Of a DNA stretch of 64,000 bases, positions 8,477 to 16,820 are shown in pieces. The position numbers and the translations under genes were made by a program. The DNA is from Streptomyces sp. SA15 (GTDB lineage Bacteria > Actinomycetota > Actinomycetes > Streptomycetales > Streptomycetaceae). The stretch covers positions 62,001 to 126,000 of the forward strand of contig NZ_NTGE01000211.1 of the NCBI RefSeq assembly GCF_002291145.1. The letters are read 5' to 3'. The first letter of the stretch is position 1. Every line of letters begins with the position of its first letter. The notes beneath the pieces were generated by a model. It saw only the letters and a program-made list of their open reading frames with translations, was not told the origin of the DNA and did no database searches.

Positions 8477-9127
8477 ATGGCAGGCATGGTGTCTGCCGAC
8501 CGTCTGCTCGCCTTCGCGGCGATGTCGTTCCTGCTGATCGTGGTCCCCGGGCCCAGCGTGCTCTTCGTGATCGGCCGGGCGCTCGCCCAGGGGCGTCGTG
8601 CCGCCCTGACCACGGTGGTGGGGAACACGGTCGGCGCCTGCGTGCTCGTCGTGGCCGTGGCGCTCGGGGTCGGGTCGGTCGTGGAACGCTCGGTCCTGGT
8701 CTTCACCGCGCTCAAGCTGGCCGGGGCGGCCTACCTCGTGTACCTCGGCGTCAAGGCGTGGCGCGAACGCGGTGCGCTGCGCGCCGCGTTCGCCGGTGAC
8801 GCGGCGGTCGCGCAGGGGAGCGTGCGCACGTTCTGGGAGGGGTTCGCCGTCGGGGTGAGCAACCCCAAGACCATCGTGTTCTTCGCCGCCGTACTGCCGC
8901 AGTTCGTCGACCGCGGGCAGGGGCATGTCGCGGTGCAGATGCTGCTGCTCGGCCTGGTCTTCAACCTCATCGCGGTGGCGTCCGACAGCGTGTGGGGACT
9001 GGTGGCGGCGACCGCGCGGGGCTGGTTCGCGCGCTCGCCGCGGCGGCTGTCGGCGGTGGGCGGGGTCGGTGGGCTCACCATGATCGGGCTGGGCGTGACG
9101 GTGGCTGTGAGCGGCCGAAAGGACTGA
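8477..9127 (+). CDS. LysE/RhtB family amino-acid exporter
   Basis: A 216-residue membrane protein with six hydrophobic segments. The N-terminal PGPSVLFVIGRAL and the LKLAGAAYLVYLG and NPKTIVFFAAVLPQF segments are hallmarks of the LysE/RhtB superfamily, which exports amino acids or derivatives. Two ATGs, 8477 and 8486, are possible starts; neither has a convincing ribosome binding site. The stop is followed by an irregular tandem repeat of GAGTGACCGGCGGC type (9140-9182) that fills the gap to the next, convergent gene. Confidence 0.85.
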   Translation: MAGMVSADRLLAFAAMSFLLIVVPGPSVLFVIGRALAQGRRAALTTVVGNTVGACVLVVAVALGVGSVVERSVLVFTALKLAGAAYLVYLGVKAWRERGALRAAFAGDAAVAQGSVRTFWEGFAVGVSNPKTIVFFAAVLPQFVDRGQGHVAVQMLLLGLVFNLIAVASDSVWGLVAATARGWFARSPRRLSAVGGVGGLTMIGLGVTVAVSGRKD

Positions 9128-9182
9128 CCGCTCGGCACGGAATGACCGGCGGCACGGAGTGACCGGCGGCGAGTGACCGGCC

Positions 9183-10109
9183 TCACGCCTTCAGGGCGTC
9201 GTACGTCACCCCGGTGAGCTGTTCGGAGGCGTCCCAAAGCCGTCCCGCCGCCTGGTCGTTGAGGGTCCACGGCGCCCGCCAGGACGACGCGGGCGACCCG
9301 CGCCAGCCGGCCAAGGAGGGCCCGGTGAAGGAGTCGGGGCGTACGTCGGGCGCGGTGGCGGCGTAGAGGGTGGGCAGCGCACCGGCGTCCGCCGACTGGG
9401 CGAAGAACCGGTTACCGATCCGCATGAACCACTCACTGAGCTTGCGGTCGGCCATGCGGGGCCCGGCGGTCTGCAGGTTGGTGGCGGCGTACCCCGGGTG
9501 TGCCGCCGCCGCGACCACGTCCGAACCGTGCGCCGCCAGCCTGCGCGCCAGCTCGTGCGTGAAGAGCAGGTTGGCGGTCTTGGAGCGGGCGTAGGCGGTC
9601 CAACGCCGGTAGCTCCGCTCGCTGTTGAGGTCGTTGATGTCGATGTTGGACATCGAGTGCATGGTGCTGGAGACGGTCACGACGCGCGCACCGGGGGTGG
9701 CCAGCAGCGTGGGCAGCAACAGCCCGGTGAGCGCGAAGTGCCCGAGGTGGTTGACGCCGAACTGCGTCTCGAAGCCGTCGGCGGTCGTCCCGTACGGCAG
9801 TGCCATGACACCCGCGTTGTTGACGAGCAGGTCGAGCCGCCCTTCCGGGAAGGTGGCCGCGAACTGCCGTACGGAGCCCAGGTCACCGAGGTCCAACAAT
9901 GCCAAGTCGACCTCGGCACCCCGAACCTCGACGACCATCCGGCCCCTTGCCGCCGCGCCCCGCGCCTCACTCCGGCACGCGAGGACGACTCGGGCACCTT
10001 TGCGTGCCAACTCTCGCGCGGCGACGTACCCGATGCCGCTGTTGGCCCCGGTGACGACGGCGACGCGGCCGCTCTGGTCGGGAATGTCCTTCTCACTCCA
10101 GCCGGACAT
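9183..10109 (-). CDS. SDR family oxidoreductase (retinol dehydrogenase / protochlorophyllide reductase type)
   Basis: A 308-residue SDR with TGANSGIGY near residue 20, NNAGVM near 95, and a catalytic YARSK near 165 following SSTMHSM. The extended C-terminus after residue 230 (PTLYAATAPDVRPDSF, then GRLWDASEQLTG) is typical of the retinol-dehydrogenase-like Streptomyces SDRs, which usually end in this 'LWDASEQLTG' block. Start ATG has an upstream GGAGGGAG site. No linked regulator; downstream neighbour on the same strand is only a gene fragment, so it is probably monocistronic. Confidence 0.88.
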   Translation of the reverse strand: MSGWSEKDIPDQSGRVAVVTGANSGIGYVAARELARKGARVVLACRSEARGAAARGRMVVEVRGAEVDLALLDLGDLGSVRQFAATFPEGRLDLLVNNAGVMALPYGTTADGFETQFGVNHLGHFALTGLLLPTLLATPGARVVTVSSTMHSMSNIDINDLNSERSYRRWTAYARSKTANLLFTHELARRLAAHGSDVVAAAAHPGYAATNLQTAGPRMADRKLSEWFMRIGNRFFAQSADAGALPTLYAATAPDVRPDSFTGPSLAGWRGSPASSWRAPWTLNDQAAGRLWDASEQLTGVTYDALKA

Positions 10110-10155
10110 GACCGAACTCCCTCCGGTTACGGGATGGGTTCCAGCCTACGAGCGG

Positions 10156-10355
10156 TCAGCGCCGCGCGTAATCGTCCGGCATGGGCCGCGTGTCCAGGTA
10201 GAACCACTCGGCGTCGGGGCCGGGGGACTCCGTCGGCTGGGTGGGGGTGGGCGTTGAGGGGTCGGTGGGGGTGGTGCTCCAGGGGCGGTCGGGCGGGGTG
10301 TGTGACGGGTGGTCGGGGGTCGTGTCCGACGGCCGGTCGAGCGTGGTGTCCCAGG
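10156..10355 (-). pseudogene. C-terminal remnant of an unknown protein
   Basis: On the minus strand about 65 codons stay open and end in a stop at 10156. The first part is a low-complexity Pro/Thr/Asp repeat (DTTPDHPSHTPPDRP and similar), the last 21 residues (PDAEWFYLDTRPMPDDYARR) read like a genuine folded C-terminus. The frame is joined at its 5' side to response-regulator DNA of the opposite strand, so the rest of the gene is missing. I do not recognise the family. Interpretation as a gene remnant is an inference from composition and context. Confidence 0.35.
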
Positions 10356-10487
10356 GTCCGACCAAGACTCTGGACGTCCATGTGGCCGCCCTGCGGCGGA
10401 AGTTGGGGCATCCGGCGTTGGATCCGGACCCTGCGCGGTGTCGGCTTCCGGCTGGCGGTGCACACCGGGCCGGAAGCGCGCGCATGA
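10356..10487 (+). pseudogene. 3' remnant of an OmpR-family response regulator
   Basis: Translation in one frame gives TLDVHVAALRRKLGHP, and after a frameshift near 10420-10430 gives IRTLRGVGFRLAV, together the winged-helix recognition helix and wing of an OmpR/PhoB regulator. The receiver domain and the first half of the DNA-binding domain are missing. The reading frame ends in a TGA that overlaps the ATG of the following kinase remnant, as in an intact response regulator/kinase operon. Confidence 0.8.
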
Positions 10488-10890
10488 CCCGCCGCCTGCT
10501 GCTCAGCTATCTCAGCCTGGCCGTGCTCGTGCTGCTCTGCCTGGAGATCCCGCTGGGCTTCGTCTACTCGCGCGGCGAACGGGAGCGTGTGGTCAACGCG
10601 GCGGCGGACGAGGCCGAGTCCGTCTCCGCGTACGCCGCGCTGTCCCTCGCCGCGGGCGGGCCGAGCGGAACCTGCCCGGGCGGGTGGCGCACTGCGCCGC
10701 ACGGATCGGCGGCAAGTTGGTCGTCGTGGACGACTCGGGCGCGCCGCTCGCCACCTCCCACCCGCTGACCGCCGACGCGTCCCGCGCGCTGGCCTCCCGC
10801 CCGGGCATCGTGGCCGCGCTCCGGGGCACCGCCACGGCGGACGTGGTACGTCCAGCATCGGCGGGGTTCGAACTGCTGCCGCTTGACCGT
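10484..10890 (+). pseudogene. 5' remnant of a sensor histidine kinase
   Basis: Begins with an intact start and first transmembrane helix (residues 5-30, LLLSYLSLAVLVLLCLEIP) and the start of an extracellular sensor region (SRGERERVVNAAADEAES). Around 10655 the frame shifts; the continuation (VVVDDSGAPLATSHPL) is in another frame, and a further shift occurs near 10850. The HAMP, dimerisation and most of the ATPase domain are absent; a short ATPase C-terminus recurs after 12829. Clearly non-functional. Confidence 0.8.
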
Positions 10891-11061
10891 GCACAAGCGC
10901 GCATTAGGCGAGTGTGACTGAGTGCCGGTGCTGTCGGCGAAGGTGCGCGGACGGGCTTCGCAGGGAGGTGAACGGGAGTTTGCCTATCGAATGCGTGACC
11001 TTTGGGGAGGGGGCTCGTTGGGTGGGGTGACGGATCTTGGACGTCGGGCCGGGGGTGAGGG

Positions 11062-12692
11062 GTGGGCGGGCTGCGGAAGGTGGCGGCATCGTTTGTGGTG
11101 CCCGGCCCCTCGGGTGTGGCGATCCGGGCGCGGCTGCGAGTCTCGGAGACCGACGCGACCGTGCTGCAGGAGGTCGGTGCGTTCCTCGGTGCGCTGGCAG
11201 CGCGGGATCTAGCGGTGCGCTCCCGGCAGGGACGGGACCATGATGCCGCCGCATGGGCGGGCCGGAAGCGGGAGCTTTCCGGTGTCTCGTCGGCGCGGTG
11301 GGCGGGCAGCATCACCAAGGCCACGCACGACCAGTGGGCGCTGGCCCGGCGCGGCCAGGCCACCCACATGGCGTGGCTGCGCGGGCAGATCGCCACGATC
11401 GAAGCTCGGCTGGCCCGTCCACTGCACGCCAAAGCCGACAAGCGGGCAGGGCTGGTACGCGGGTACGGCTCGCGGGCGGAGTGGCACGCCAAGTCCCGCC
11501 GCCTGCACGCGTTGCGGGAGCGGCTGGCGGCGCTGGAGGAGGACTGGGCGGCGGGCCGGGTGCACGTGGTACGCGGCGGCAAGCAACTCGCTCATCTGCG
11601 CCACCACCTGGACCAGGCCGGGCTGGACGAGCAGATGTGGCGGCAGCGGTGGCAGGCTGCACGGATGTTCCTGGCAGCCGACGGGGAGTCCGGCAAGCAC
11701 TTGGGCAACGAGACCATCCGCATCACCGAGGACGGCCAGATCTCCATCAGACTCCCGGCCGCGCTCGCCCACCTGGCCAACGCCCCGCACGGTACGTCCT
11801 GGACGCCACTGCGGTGTTCAGGCACCGGGGCGAGGAGTGGCTGGATCGGATCACGAACAGCCGGGCGGTGGCCTACCGCATCCACCACGACACGGTGCGC
11901 GGGCGCTGGTATGTGACCGCCTGCTGGCAGCGCATCACCGCTGCCGTGCTGCCGCTGGAAGCGGCCCTCGCCCAGGGGGTGGTGGCGGTGGACATGAACG
12001 ACGACCACCTCGCCGCCTGGCAGCTCGACATCCACGGCAACCCGGTCGGCGAGCCCCGGCGTTTCTTCTACGACCTGTCGGGCAGTGCCTCGCAGCGGGA
12101 CGCCCAGATCCGGCATGCGCTGACCCGCCTGCTGCACCACACCCGTCGCAGCGGTGCCGCCGCCATCGCCGTCGAGGACCTCGACTTCACCGACGGAAAG
12201 TCCCGGGAGAGGTACGGCCGCAACAAGCCCTTCCGTCGTCTGATCTCCCGCTTCCCCACCGCGCGGCTGAAGGCCCGGCTGGTGTCGATGGCCGCCGAGC
12301 AGGGCGTTACGCTCGTCGCGGTCGACCCGGCCTACACCTCGAAGTGGGGCGCCCAGCACTGGCAGCAGCCCCTGACCAGCAAGAACCGTAAGACCACTCG
12401 CCACGACGCGGCAGCCGTGGCGATCGGAAGGCGCGCCCTCGGGCATCCGATCCGGCGACGGACGGCACCGCCCCGTAACGACCAGAGAGATCGTTGCGGG
12501 CATCGGACCGCCCAGGCCGGACCGGAGACCCGGCGGCGTGAGGGATCCCGCCCCCACGTACCCGGACCACGCACCAGATGCCTGCCGCCCGGACGCGGAG
12601 CGAACGCGGGCGACCAGCGTGCCCAACACCGTTCGGGGCACGCGGCTGAGCATGCGTCCTGGCAGCAGGACTCACTCCCGCTCAGCCTTTGA
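11062..12692 (+). pseudogene. tnpB: IS200/IS605-type TnpB (RuvC-like RNA-guided nuclease), frameshifted
   Basis: Two overlapping frames together encode about 540 residues. The first (11062 to about 11790) is the N-terminal helical half; the second carries the RuvC nuclease: VVAVDMNDDH (first Asp, near 11982-12010), AIAVEDLDF (Glu, near 12168-12190) and RHDAAAVAIGRR (last Asp, near 12400-12430). The frames join at CGCCCCGCACGG (11781-11792), where one base change in length restores continuity, so the gene is broken or misread there. No CxxC zinc ribbon is visible between the Glu and last Asp motifs, although canonical TnpB has one. No TnpA transposase lies nearby. The element interrupts two-component system remnants, and its guide-RNA region would lie at the 3' end, about 12550-12700. 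Confidence 0.8.
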
Positions 12693-12828
12693 GAACGGTG
12701 CAGTACCTGTCGGTCTCCGCGCGCCGGTCGGCCAGGGCGCCCGCCCGGAAGGTGCCGTATGGCTCACGGTCCCGACGCAGATGGTGCACGAACGCGTACA
12801 CCACGTATGGATGTTGCTCGCCCTCGGC
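12682..12828 (-). pseudogene. C-terminal remnant of an unknown protein
   Basis: Minus-strand frame of about 48 codons ending at 12682: HPYVVYAFVHHLRRDREP, then FRAGALADRRAETDRYCTV. It has the balanced composition of a real protein end, unlike the arginine/proline-rich antisense frames around it, and it stops just where the histidine kinase remnant of the other strand begins. Family not recognised; no start or upstream domain remains. Confidence 0.4.
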
Positions 12829-13027
12829 GGACTCGGCGTCCGGCCTCGGGCTCGCGCTGGTCCAACGCCTGGCGCACGCGAGCGGCGGCGAGGCGAGCCT
12901 GCGCGCGGCGGCCACGGGCGGGCTGGACGCGGTGGTCCGCCTGCGCTCGGCCGAACCGCCCCCACCCGGCCACCCGGTCGGCAGACCGGGCGCGCGACGC
13001 CGGGAGGCCCCGGCACTGCCGGCCTGA
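12829..13027 (+). pseudogene. 3' remnant of the sensor histidine kinase
   Basis: Encodes SGLGLALVQRLAHASGGEAS followed by a typical terminal strand (GGLDAVVRLR), the G2 box and end of a HATPase_c domain. It is in the same orientation as the 5' kinase remnant at 10484-10890; together they bracket the TnpB gene and lack the 200 or so residues between sensor and ATPase G2 box, so insertion was accompanied by deletion. Confidence 0.7.
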
Positions 13028-13158
13028 AGGCACCGAACCGCGCCGAACGGGCCTGACCGGGCCGAAGTGGCCTCACACGCCCTGATGGTTCCAAGGCACA
13101 CGGCATCGGACCACGTCCTTCGACGTCGCTCGAACAGCGCTGGTGGTGAGGATGCCCC

Positions 13159-13224
13159 GTGACCGAAACGCTTGACGTGACCGCACCGGTGACTATCCGC
13201 ACGGCCGCCCGTTCCTCCGGGTAG
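13159..13224 (+). CDS. possible 21-residue leader ORF
   Basis: A GTG behind GGTGAGGA opens a 21-codon frame (VTETLDVTAPVTIRTAARSS and Gly) that ends 44 bases before the MazG-like gene in the same direction. It could be a leader peptide or the stub of a lost gene; a chance ORF is also possible. Confidence 0.25.
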   Translation: MTETLDVTAPVTIRTAARSSG

Positions 13225-13268
13225 GCGACTTTGCTCCACTCCGCCCACTCGACGGAAGGAACACCCTC

Positions 13269-13601
13269 GTGAACACCACCGCGTGGAAGACTACGGCCGA
13301 ACTCGCCGCGTTCTTCGATCAGGCCACCGCGGATCTGCCCACCGCACAGCGGCGCCTACTCCAAGTGCTGAAGATCGGGGAAGAGTTCGGGGAGGCCGCC
13401 CAGGCCGTCATCGGGGCGACGGGCACGAACCCGCGGAAGGGAATGAGCCACACCTGGGACGACGTGACGGCGGAGATCTGTGACGTCATCGTCACGTCGA
13501 TGGTGGCGCTGCACCGACTCGGCGTTCCTGACCCCGAGACCGCGTTCACCGAGCACCTGAAGCAGGCCGCGGCCCGCACCCTCGCCACTCGGGAGGCCTG
13601 A
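13269..13601 (+). CDS. MazG-like nucleotide pyrophosphohydrolase
   Basis: A 110-residue all-alpha NTP pyrophosphohydrolase. The EEFGEAAQA segment (residues 38-46) and the EICDVIVTSM segment (about 72-81) give the E-X2/3-E and E-X3-D metal-binding signatures of the MazG/dUTPase-like superfamily. Such proteins cleave non-canonical or excess NTPs to NMP and pyrophosphate. It starts with GTG behind GAAGGAA, and its stop is one base from the start of the NUDIX gene, so the two form a probable house-cleaning operon. Confidence 0.85.
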   Translation: MNTTAWKTTAELAAFFDQATADLPTAQRRLLQVLKIGEEFGEAAQAVIGATGTNPRKGMSHTWDDVTAEICDVIVTSMVALHRLGVPDPETAFTEHLKQAAARTLATREA

Positions 13602-13602
13602 G

Positions 13603-14094
13603 GTGGAGCGAGTACTGCCCCGCGCGGAGTGGGTCAAGACCCTTCCGCAGGCCATCGTCGGGTCCTGCGTGCTGCTCCTCGACCACGAGGACCGGATTCT
13701 GCTGCTCCGCTACGCCGAGGGCCAGCCGAGCGCCGGAACCTGGGGGCTGCCCGGCGGAATGCTCGATCACGGCGAAGACCCGCTCAGCGCCGCGCAACGC
13801 GAACTGCACGAGGAGACCGGGATCGTCCTCGACCACCCTCCTCGCTTTCTCGGCTACGACCACCGGGCCGACGTGAAGGGAACGGGTCCGGTGATCGACT
13901 TCTTCTTCTACGGCGGCACCCTCGCAGCCGGTCAGACCATCAGTCGCAGCCCGGAACACGACAAGAACGGCCTCTTCACCCTGAACGAGCTGCCGACCAC
14001 GCCCCTCACGTCCCACCCGCCGACACTCACCGCCCTGCACACCGCCGCCCGCTCCGGAACGGTCGTGTGCCTGCGCGAGGGACAGCCCCTGTGA
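13603..14094 (+). CDS. NUDIX hydrolase
   Basis: A 163-residue NUDIX protein. The Nudix box is complete: GGMLDHGEDPLSAAQRELHEETGI (G-X5-E-X7-REUXEE-X2-GU) at about residues 47-70. The N-terminal strand (GSCVLLLDHEDRILLLRY) is typical. It hydrolyses a nucleoside diphosphate linked to another group; specificity is unknown. GTG start one base after the MazG-like gene, whose GAGG-rich end supplies the ribosome binding site. Convergent with the dehydratase gene six bases downstream. Confidence 0.9.
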   Translation: MERVLPRAEWVKTLPQAIVGSCVLLLDHEDRILLLRYAEGQPSAGTWGLPGGMLDHGEDPLSAAQRELHEETGIVLDHPPRFLGYDHRADVKGTGPVIDFFFYGGTLAAGQTISRSPEHDKNGLFTLNELPTTPLTSHPPTLTALHTAARSGTVVCLREGQPL

Positions 14095-14099
14095 CTACG

Positions 14100-15080
14100 T
14101 CAAGGCCTGTGGTGGGGAGCCGCACCGACCCAGCGGCGATAGGCGTCGACGTCGACGTTGCTGCCGCACACAATGGTGACTACGTGTCGGCCGGCGAAGC
14201 GGTCACGGTCTTCGAGGATCGCCGCGATGCCGAGCGCGGCCGACGGTTCGACGACGAGGCCGGCGTGGTCGAGGAGCATCCGCATACCGGCGATGATCGA
14301 CGCCTCCTGGACCAGGACGGCGTCGTCGGCGACCAGGAGGAGGTCGTCCAGGACGGCCGGGATGGGACACCGGCCGGCGACGCCGTCGGCGATGGTGTCG
14401 GTCGAGTCGGTGGTGACGACGCGCCGCCGGCGCCACGAGTGTGTCATCGCGGGTGCGCCCAACGGCTGGACGCAGATCACCTCGACTTCGGGCGCCAAGG
14501 CCTTCACCACATGCCCCACACCGGTGGCCAGCGCCCCGCCGCCGAGAGCGATCAGGACGGCGTCGAACGACGGCACCATGTCCACCAGCTCCAGGCCGAT
14601 GGTCGCCGCGCCCTCGCAGGTCTCGAGGTCCAGGCTGTCTTCGACCAGCCGGATGCCGTCGCAGCGCGCGATGGCCGCCGCCCGCTCGCGAGCCATCTCG
14701 TGGTCGCCGTCCACCAGCTCCAACCTGGCGTCCAACGCACGGATGCGATCAAGCTTGGCCGCAGTCGCGAAGCGGGAGGCCACGACGGTGACGTCGAGCC
14801 CCCGGCCACGACCGGACCAGGCGAGGGCTTGGCCGAGGTTGCCCGCGCTGGCGCACACCACGGCTCGCGGGCCGCTGTCGGCGAGCAGGTTCGCGACGAC
14901 CTCGGTACCGCGGGCCTTGAAGCTGCGGACCGGGTTCGCCGTTTCGAGCTTGATACTCACCGCGCACCCGAGGTCGGGCTCCAGCGCCTCGCAGCGGTAC
15001 AGCGGAGTGTCGAGAAAAACAGGGTCGATCACCCGGCGAGCCGCCCTGATCCGAGCAGTGTCGAGGCGCGTCTCCTGCAT
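14100..15080 (-). CDS. threonine/serine dehydratase-like PLP enzyme
   Basis: A 326-residue fold-type II PLP enzyme. NPVRSFKARG holds the Schiff-base lysine (near residue 54), CASAGNLGQA is the substrate loop, and GGGALATGVG (near 170-180) binds the PLP phosphate, as in threonine ammonia-lyases and serine racemases. No ACT regulatory domain is present, so it is catabolic in type. The start at MQETRL was chosen because the conserved part begins directly after; the longer frame upstream is poor in family residues. It stands apart from the NUDIX operon, convergent to it. Confidence 0.85.
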   Translation of the reverse strand: MQETRLDTARIRAARRVIDPVFLDTPLYRCEALEPDLGCAVSIKLETANPVRSFKARGTEVVANLLADSGPRAVVCASAGNLGQALAWSGRGRGLDVTVVASRFATAAKLDRIRALDARLELVDGDHEMARERAAAIARCDGIRLVEDSLDLETCEGAATIGLELVDMVPSFDAVLIALGGGALATGVGHVVKALAPEVEVICVQPLGAPAMTHSWRRRRVVTTDSTDTIADGVAGRCPIPAVLDDLLLVADDAVLVQEASIIAGMRMLLDHAGLVVEPSAALGIAAILEDRDRFAGRHVVTIVCGSNVDVDAYRRWVGAAPHHRP

Positions 15081-15335
15081 GACACAGCAGCGTAGCGCCG
15101 TCGGCGCTGTTCCCATTGGTTCGTCCCGAAGGAGAAGAACTCCGCACGAGATGAGGGGCCGATTCCGCTCGTAGCGCGGCACCCCTGACGACGTGCATAC
15201 GGAGAGCTACTTTCCAGTCACGTCACGTTCGCATCACGGGTCCGCCAATCCGCAGCAGCATCGAGAGGCCCTCAGTACGTTCATCACCTCAAATCCGACC
15301 GATCACCACATCGTGATCACGGTACGGATCTGCCT

Positions 15336-15791
15336 ATGAACCGACTCTGGGGGCTCTCCGTGCACCTGTTCCGCAAATCCGCCACCGCGGCCGTCGCCGC
15401 GCTCACGCTGGCCGCCCTGCCGGCCACCGCCGAGGCCCATGACGGCAACCACCCGTTCGAGAACTGCACCGAGGCGTACGAGAACGGGTACTCCAACATC
15501 GCCGAGGGCGACGAGCACTACGGCGACCACCTCGACCGCGACGGAGACGGCATCGGCTGCGACAACCCGCCCGCCGGCTTCGTACCCGCCGAGGACGAGA
15601 ACGACAGCGCCGGAGGCGTCGAGGACACCGAGTCCCAAGCCTCCGAAACCTCCGGCCGGCAGGACGACACCGACCTGGCCGCGACCGGAGGCGACGACAC
15701 CACCCCGTACGTGGCGGCCGGCGGCACGGCCGTACTGCTCGCCGGCGGCGGCCTGCTCCTGGCGGCCCGGAGACGTCGCACGTCTCGCTGA
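15336..15791 (+). CDS. secreted excalibur-domain protein with sortase-type C-terminus
   Basis: A 151-residue exported protein. A signal peptide (residues 1-35, cleavage about AEA-HD) precedes an excalibur calcium-binding domain: FENCTEAY near residue 42 and DRDGDGIGC near 68-76, an EF-hand-like loop with two conserved cysteines. A Glu/Ser/Thr-rich stalk follows, then LAATG, a hydrophobic helix and RRRR at the end, the three-part cell-wall sorting signal. The LAATG form resembles the LAXTG sites used by Streptomyces class E sortases. A perfect GATCAC-N6-GTGATC palindrome at 15301-15318 lies 17 bases before the start and could be an operator. Confidence 0.85.
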   Translation: MNRLWGLSVHLFRKSATAAVAALTLAALPATAEAHDGNHPFENCTEAYENGYSNIAEGDEHYGDHLDRDGDGIGCDNPPAGFVPAEDENDSAGGVEDTESQASETSGRQDDTDLAATGGDDTTPYVAAGGTAVLLAGGGLLLAARRRRTSR

Positions 15792-15903
15792 CGGGGGCTG
15801 TCAGGAACCGGCGGACGTACGGACTCGACTCCTGACGACAGCGCGCCCGGCGCCCTCGCCACGGGGAGCCGGGCGCCCTCAGCCCCTCACTACGGTGGAA
15901 CAC

Positions 15904-16320
15904 ATGAGGCTCTCGCCCCTCGCCGCCCGGGAACGGTTCGTTGCGCGCCCCGTCGCCAGGCTGGCGACAGCCGACGCCCACGGGGTGCCCCACGCGGTCC
16001 CGGTCACCTTCGTCGTCCAGGACGACGTCCTGTACTTCGCGATCGACCACAAGCCCAAGAGCACGTGGGATCTGCGCCGGTTGCGCAACATCAAGGAGAA
16101 CCCCTCGGTGACGGTCCTGGTCGACCACTACGCCGAGGACTGGTCCACGCTGTGGTGGGCCCGCGCCGACGGCCGCGGGGAGGTGCTGGAGGACGGACGG
16201 GAACGGCAGCGCGCGGTGGAGTTGCTGTGCGGCAAGTACGCGCAGTACAAGGACTCCCCTCCCAAGGGTCCCGTGGTCGCCGTTCGGGTCGAGCGGTGGA
16301 GCGGCTGGGCCTTCACGTAA
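15904..16320 (+). CDS. PPOX-class F420/FMN-dependent oxidoreductase
   Basis: A 138-residue split-barrel flavoprotein of the TIGR03668-like PPOX group. VARLATADAHGVPHAVPVTF at the start and DHYAEDWSTLWWARADGRGEV in the middle are characteristic; the latter is the dimer face and cofactor pocket. Actinobacterial members usually bind F420 or FMN and reduce small substrates. The ATG was chosen over an open upstream extension because the extension is an arginine/threonine-rich antisense-type frame and the barrel begins immediately. Confidence 0.85.
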   Translation: MRLSPLAARERFVARPVARLATADAHGVPHAVPVTFVVQDDVLYFAIDHKPKSTWDLRRLRNIKENPSVTVLVDHYAEDWSTLWWARADGRGEVLEDGRERQRAVELLCGKYAQYKDSPPKGPVVAVRVERWSGWAFT

Positions 16321-16431
16321 GCCGGAATGGCGCAGAGCTGTTCGGGCGCCGCTCAGGCGATCGCCTGCACGCCGCGATCTGCTGTCGGCAGAACGGCTGG
16401 ACGGCACACCGCAGCCTGCCAGGACAGCCGC

Positions 16432-16803
16432 ATGGCGAAGAACACCGCGGTGCGTCGGCTCGACCTCGGCTACTTCATCAGGCCGGCTTCGGAAACAGGC
16501 GGCCCGCAACCGCGAGTTGAACCCGTGCTCGCGTATCTGGTGCAACACGACGAGGGACTGATTCTCTTCGACACCGGCATCGGCAGCGCTGACGCCGAGA
16601 CCGAAGCGCACTACCGACCCCAACGCCGTGCGCTGCAGGCGGCCCTGTCGGCGGCTGGAGTCACCCTCGGCGACATCTCTCTGGTCGTGAACTGCCACCT
16701 TCACTTCGACCACTGCGGCGGGAATCCCCTCTTGGGCGGCAAGCCGATCCTGGTCCAGGAAGTCGAACTGGCCACCGCCCGACAGGCAGCGGACACCACC
16801 TGA
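16432..16803 (+). pseudogene. truncated metallo-beta-lactamase (AHL-lactonase type)
   Basis: About 123 residues that match the first half of N-acyl homoserine lactonase-like MBL proteins: LFDTGIGSADAE near residue 50 and the metal-binding HLHFDHCGGN near 90. The frame ends shortly after KPILVQEVELATARQA, where intact family members of about 240-280 residues continue with two further metal ligands. The protein thus lacks a complete dinuclear zinc site and is probably dead. The ATG follows AGGACAG. The lost 3' part is replaced by the end of a convergent SDR gene. Confidence 0.65.
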
Positions 16804-16820
16804 TCTGCGAGCTCTCCCTT

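Noticed and set aside
11781..11792. Programmed frameshift in TnpB
   Set aside because: No slippery heptamer or following pseudoknot is visible; a simple indel explains it better.
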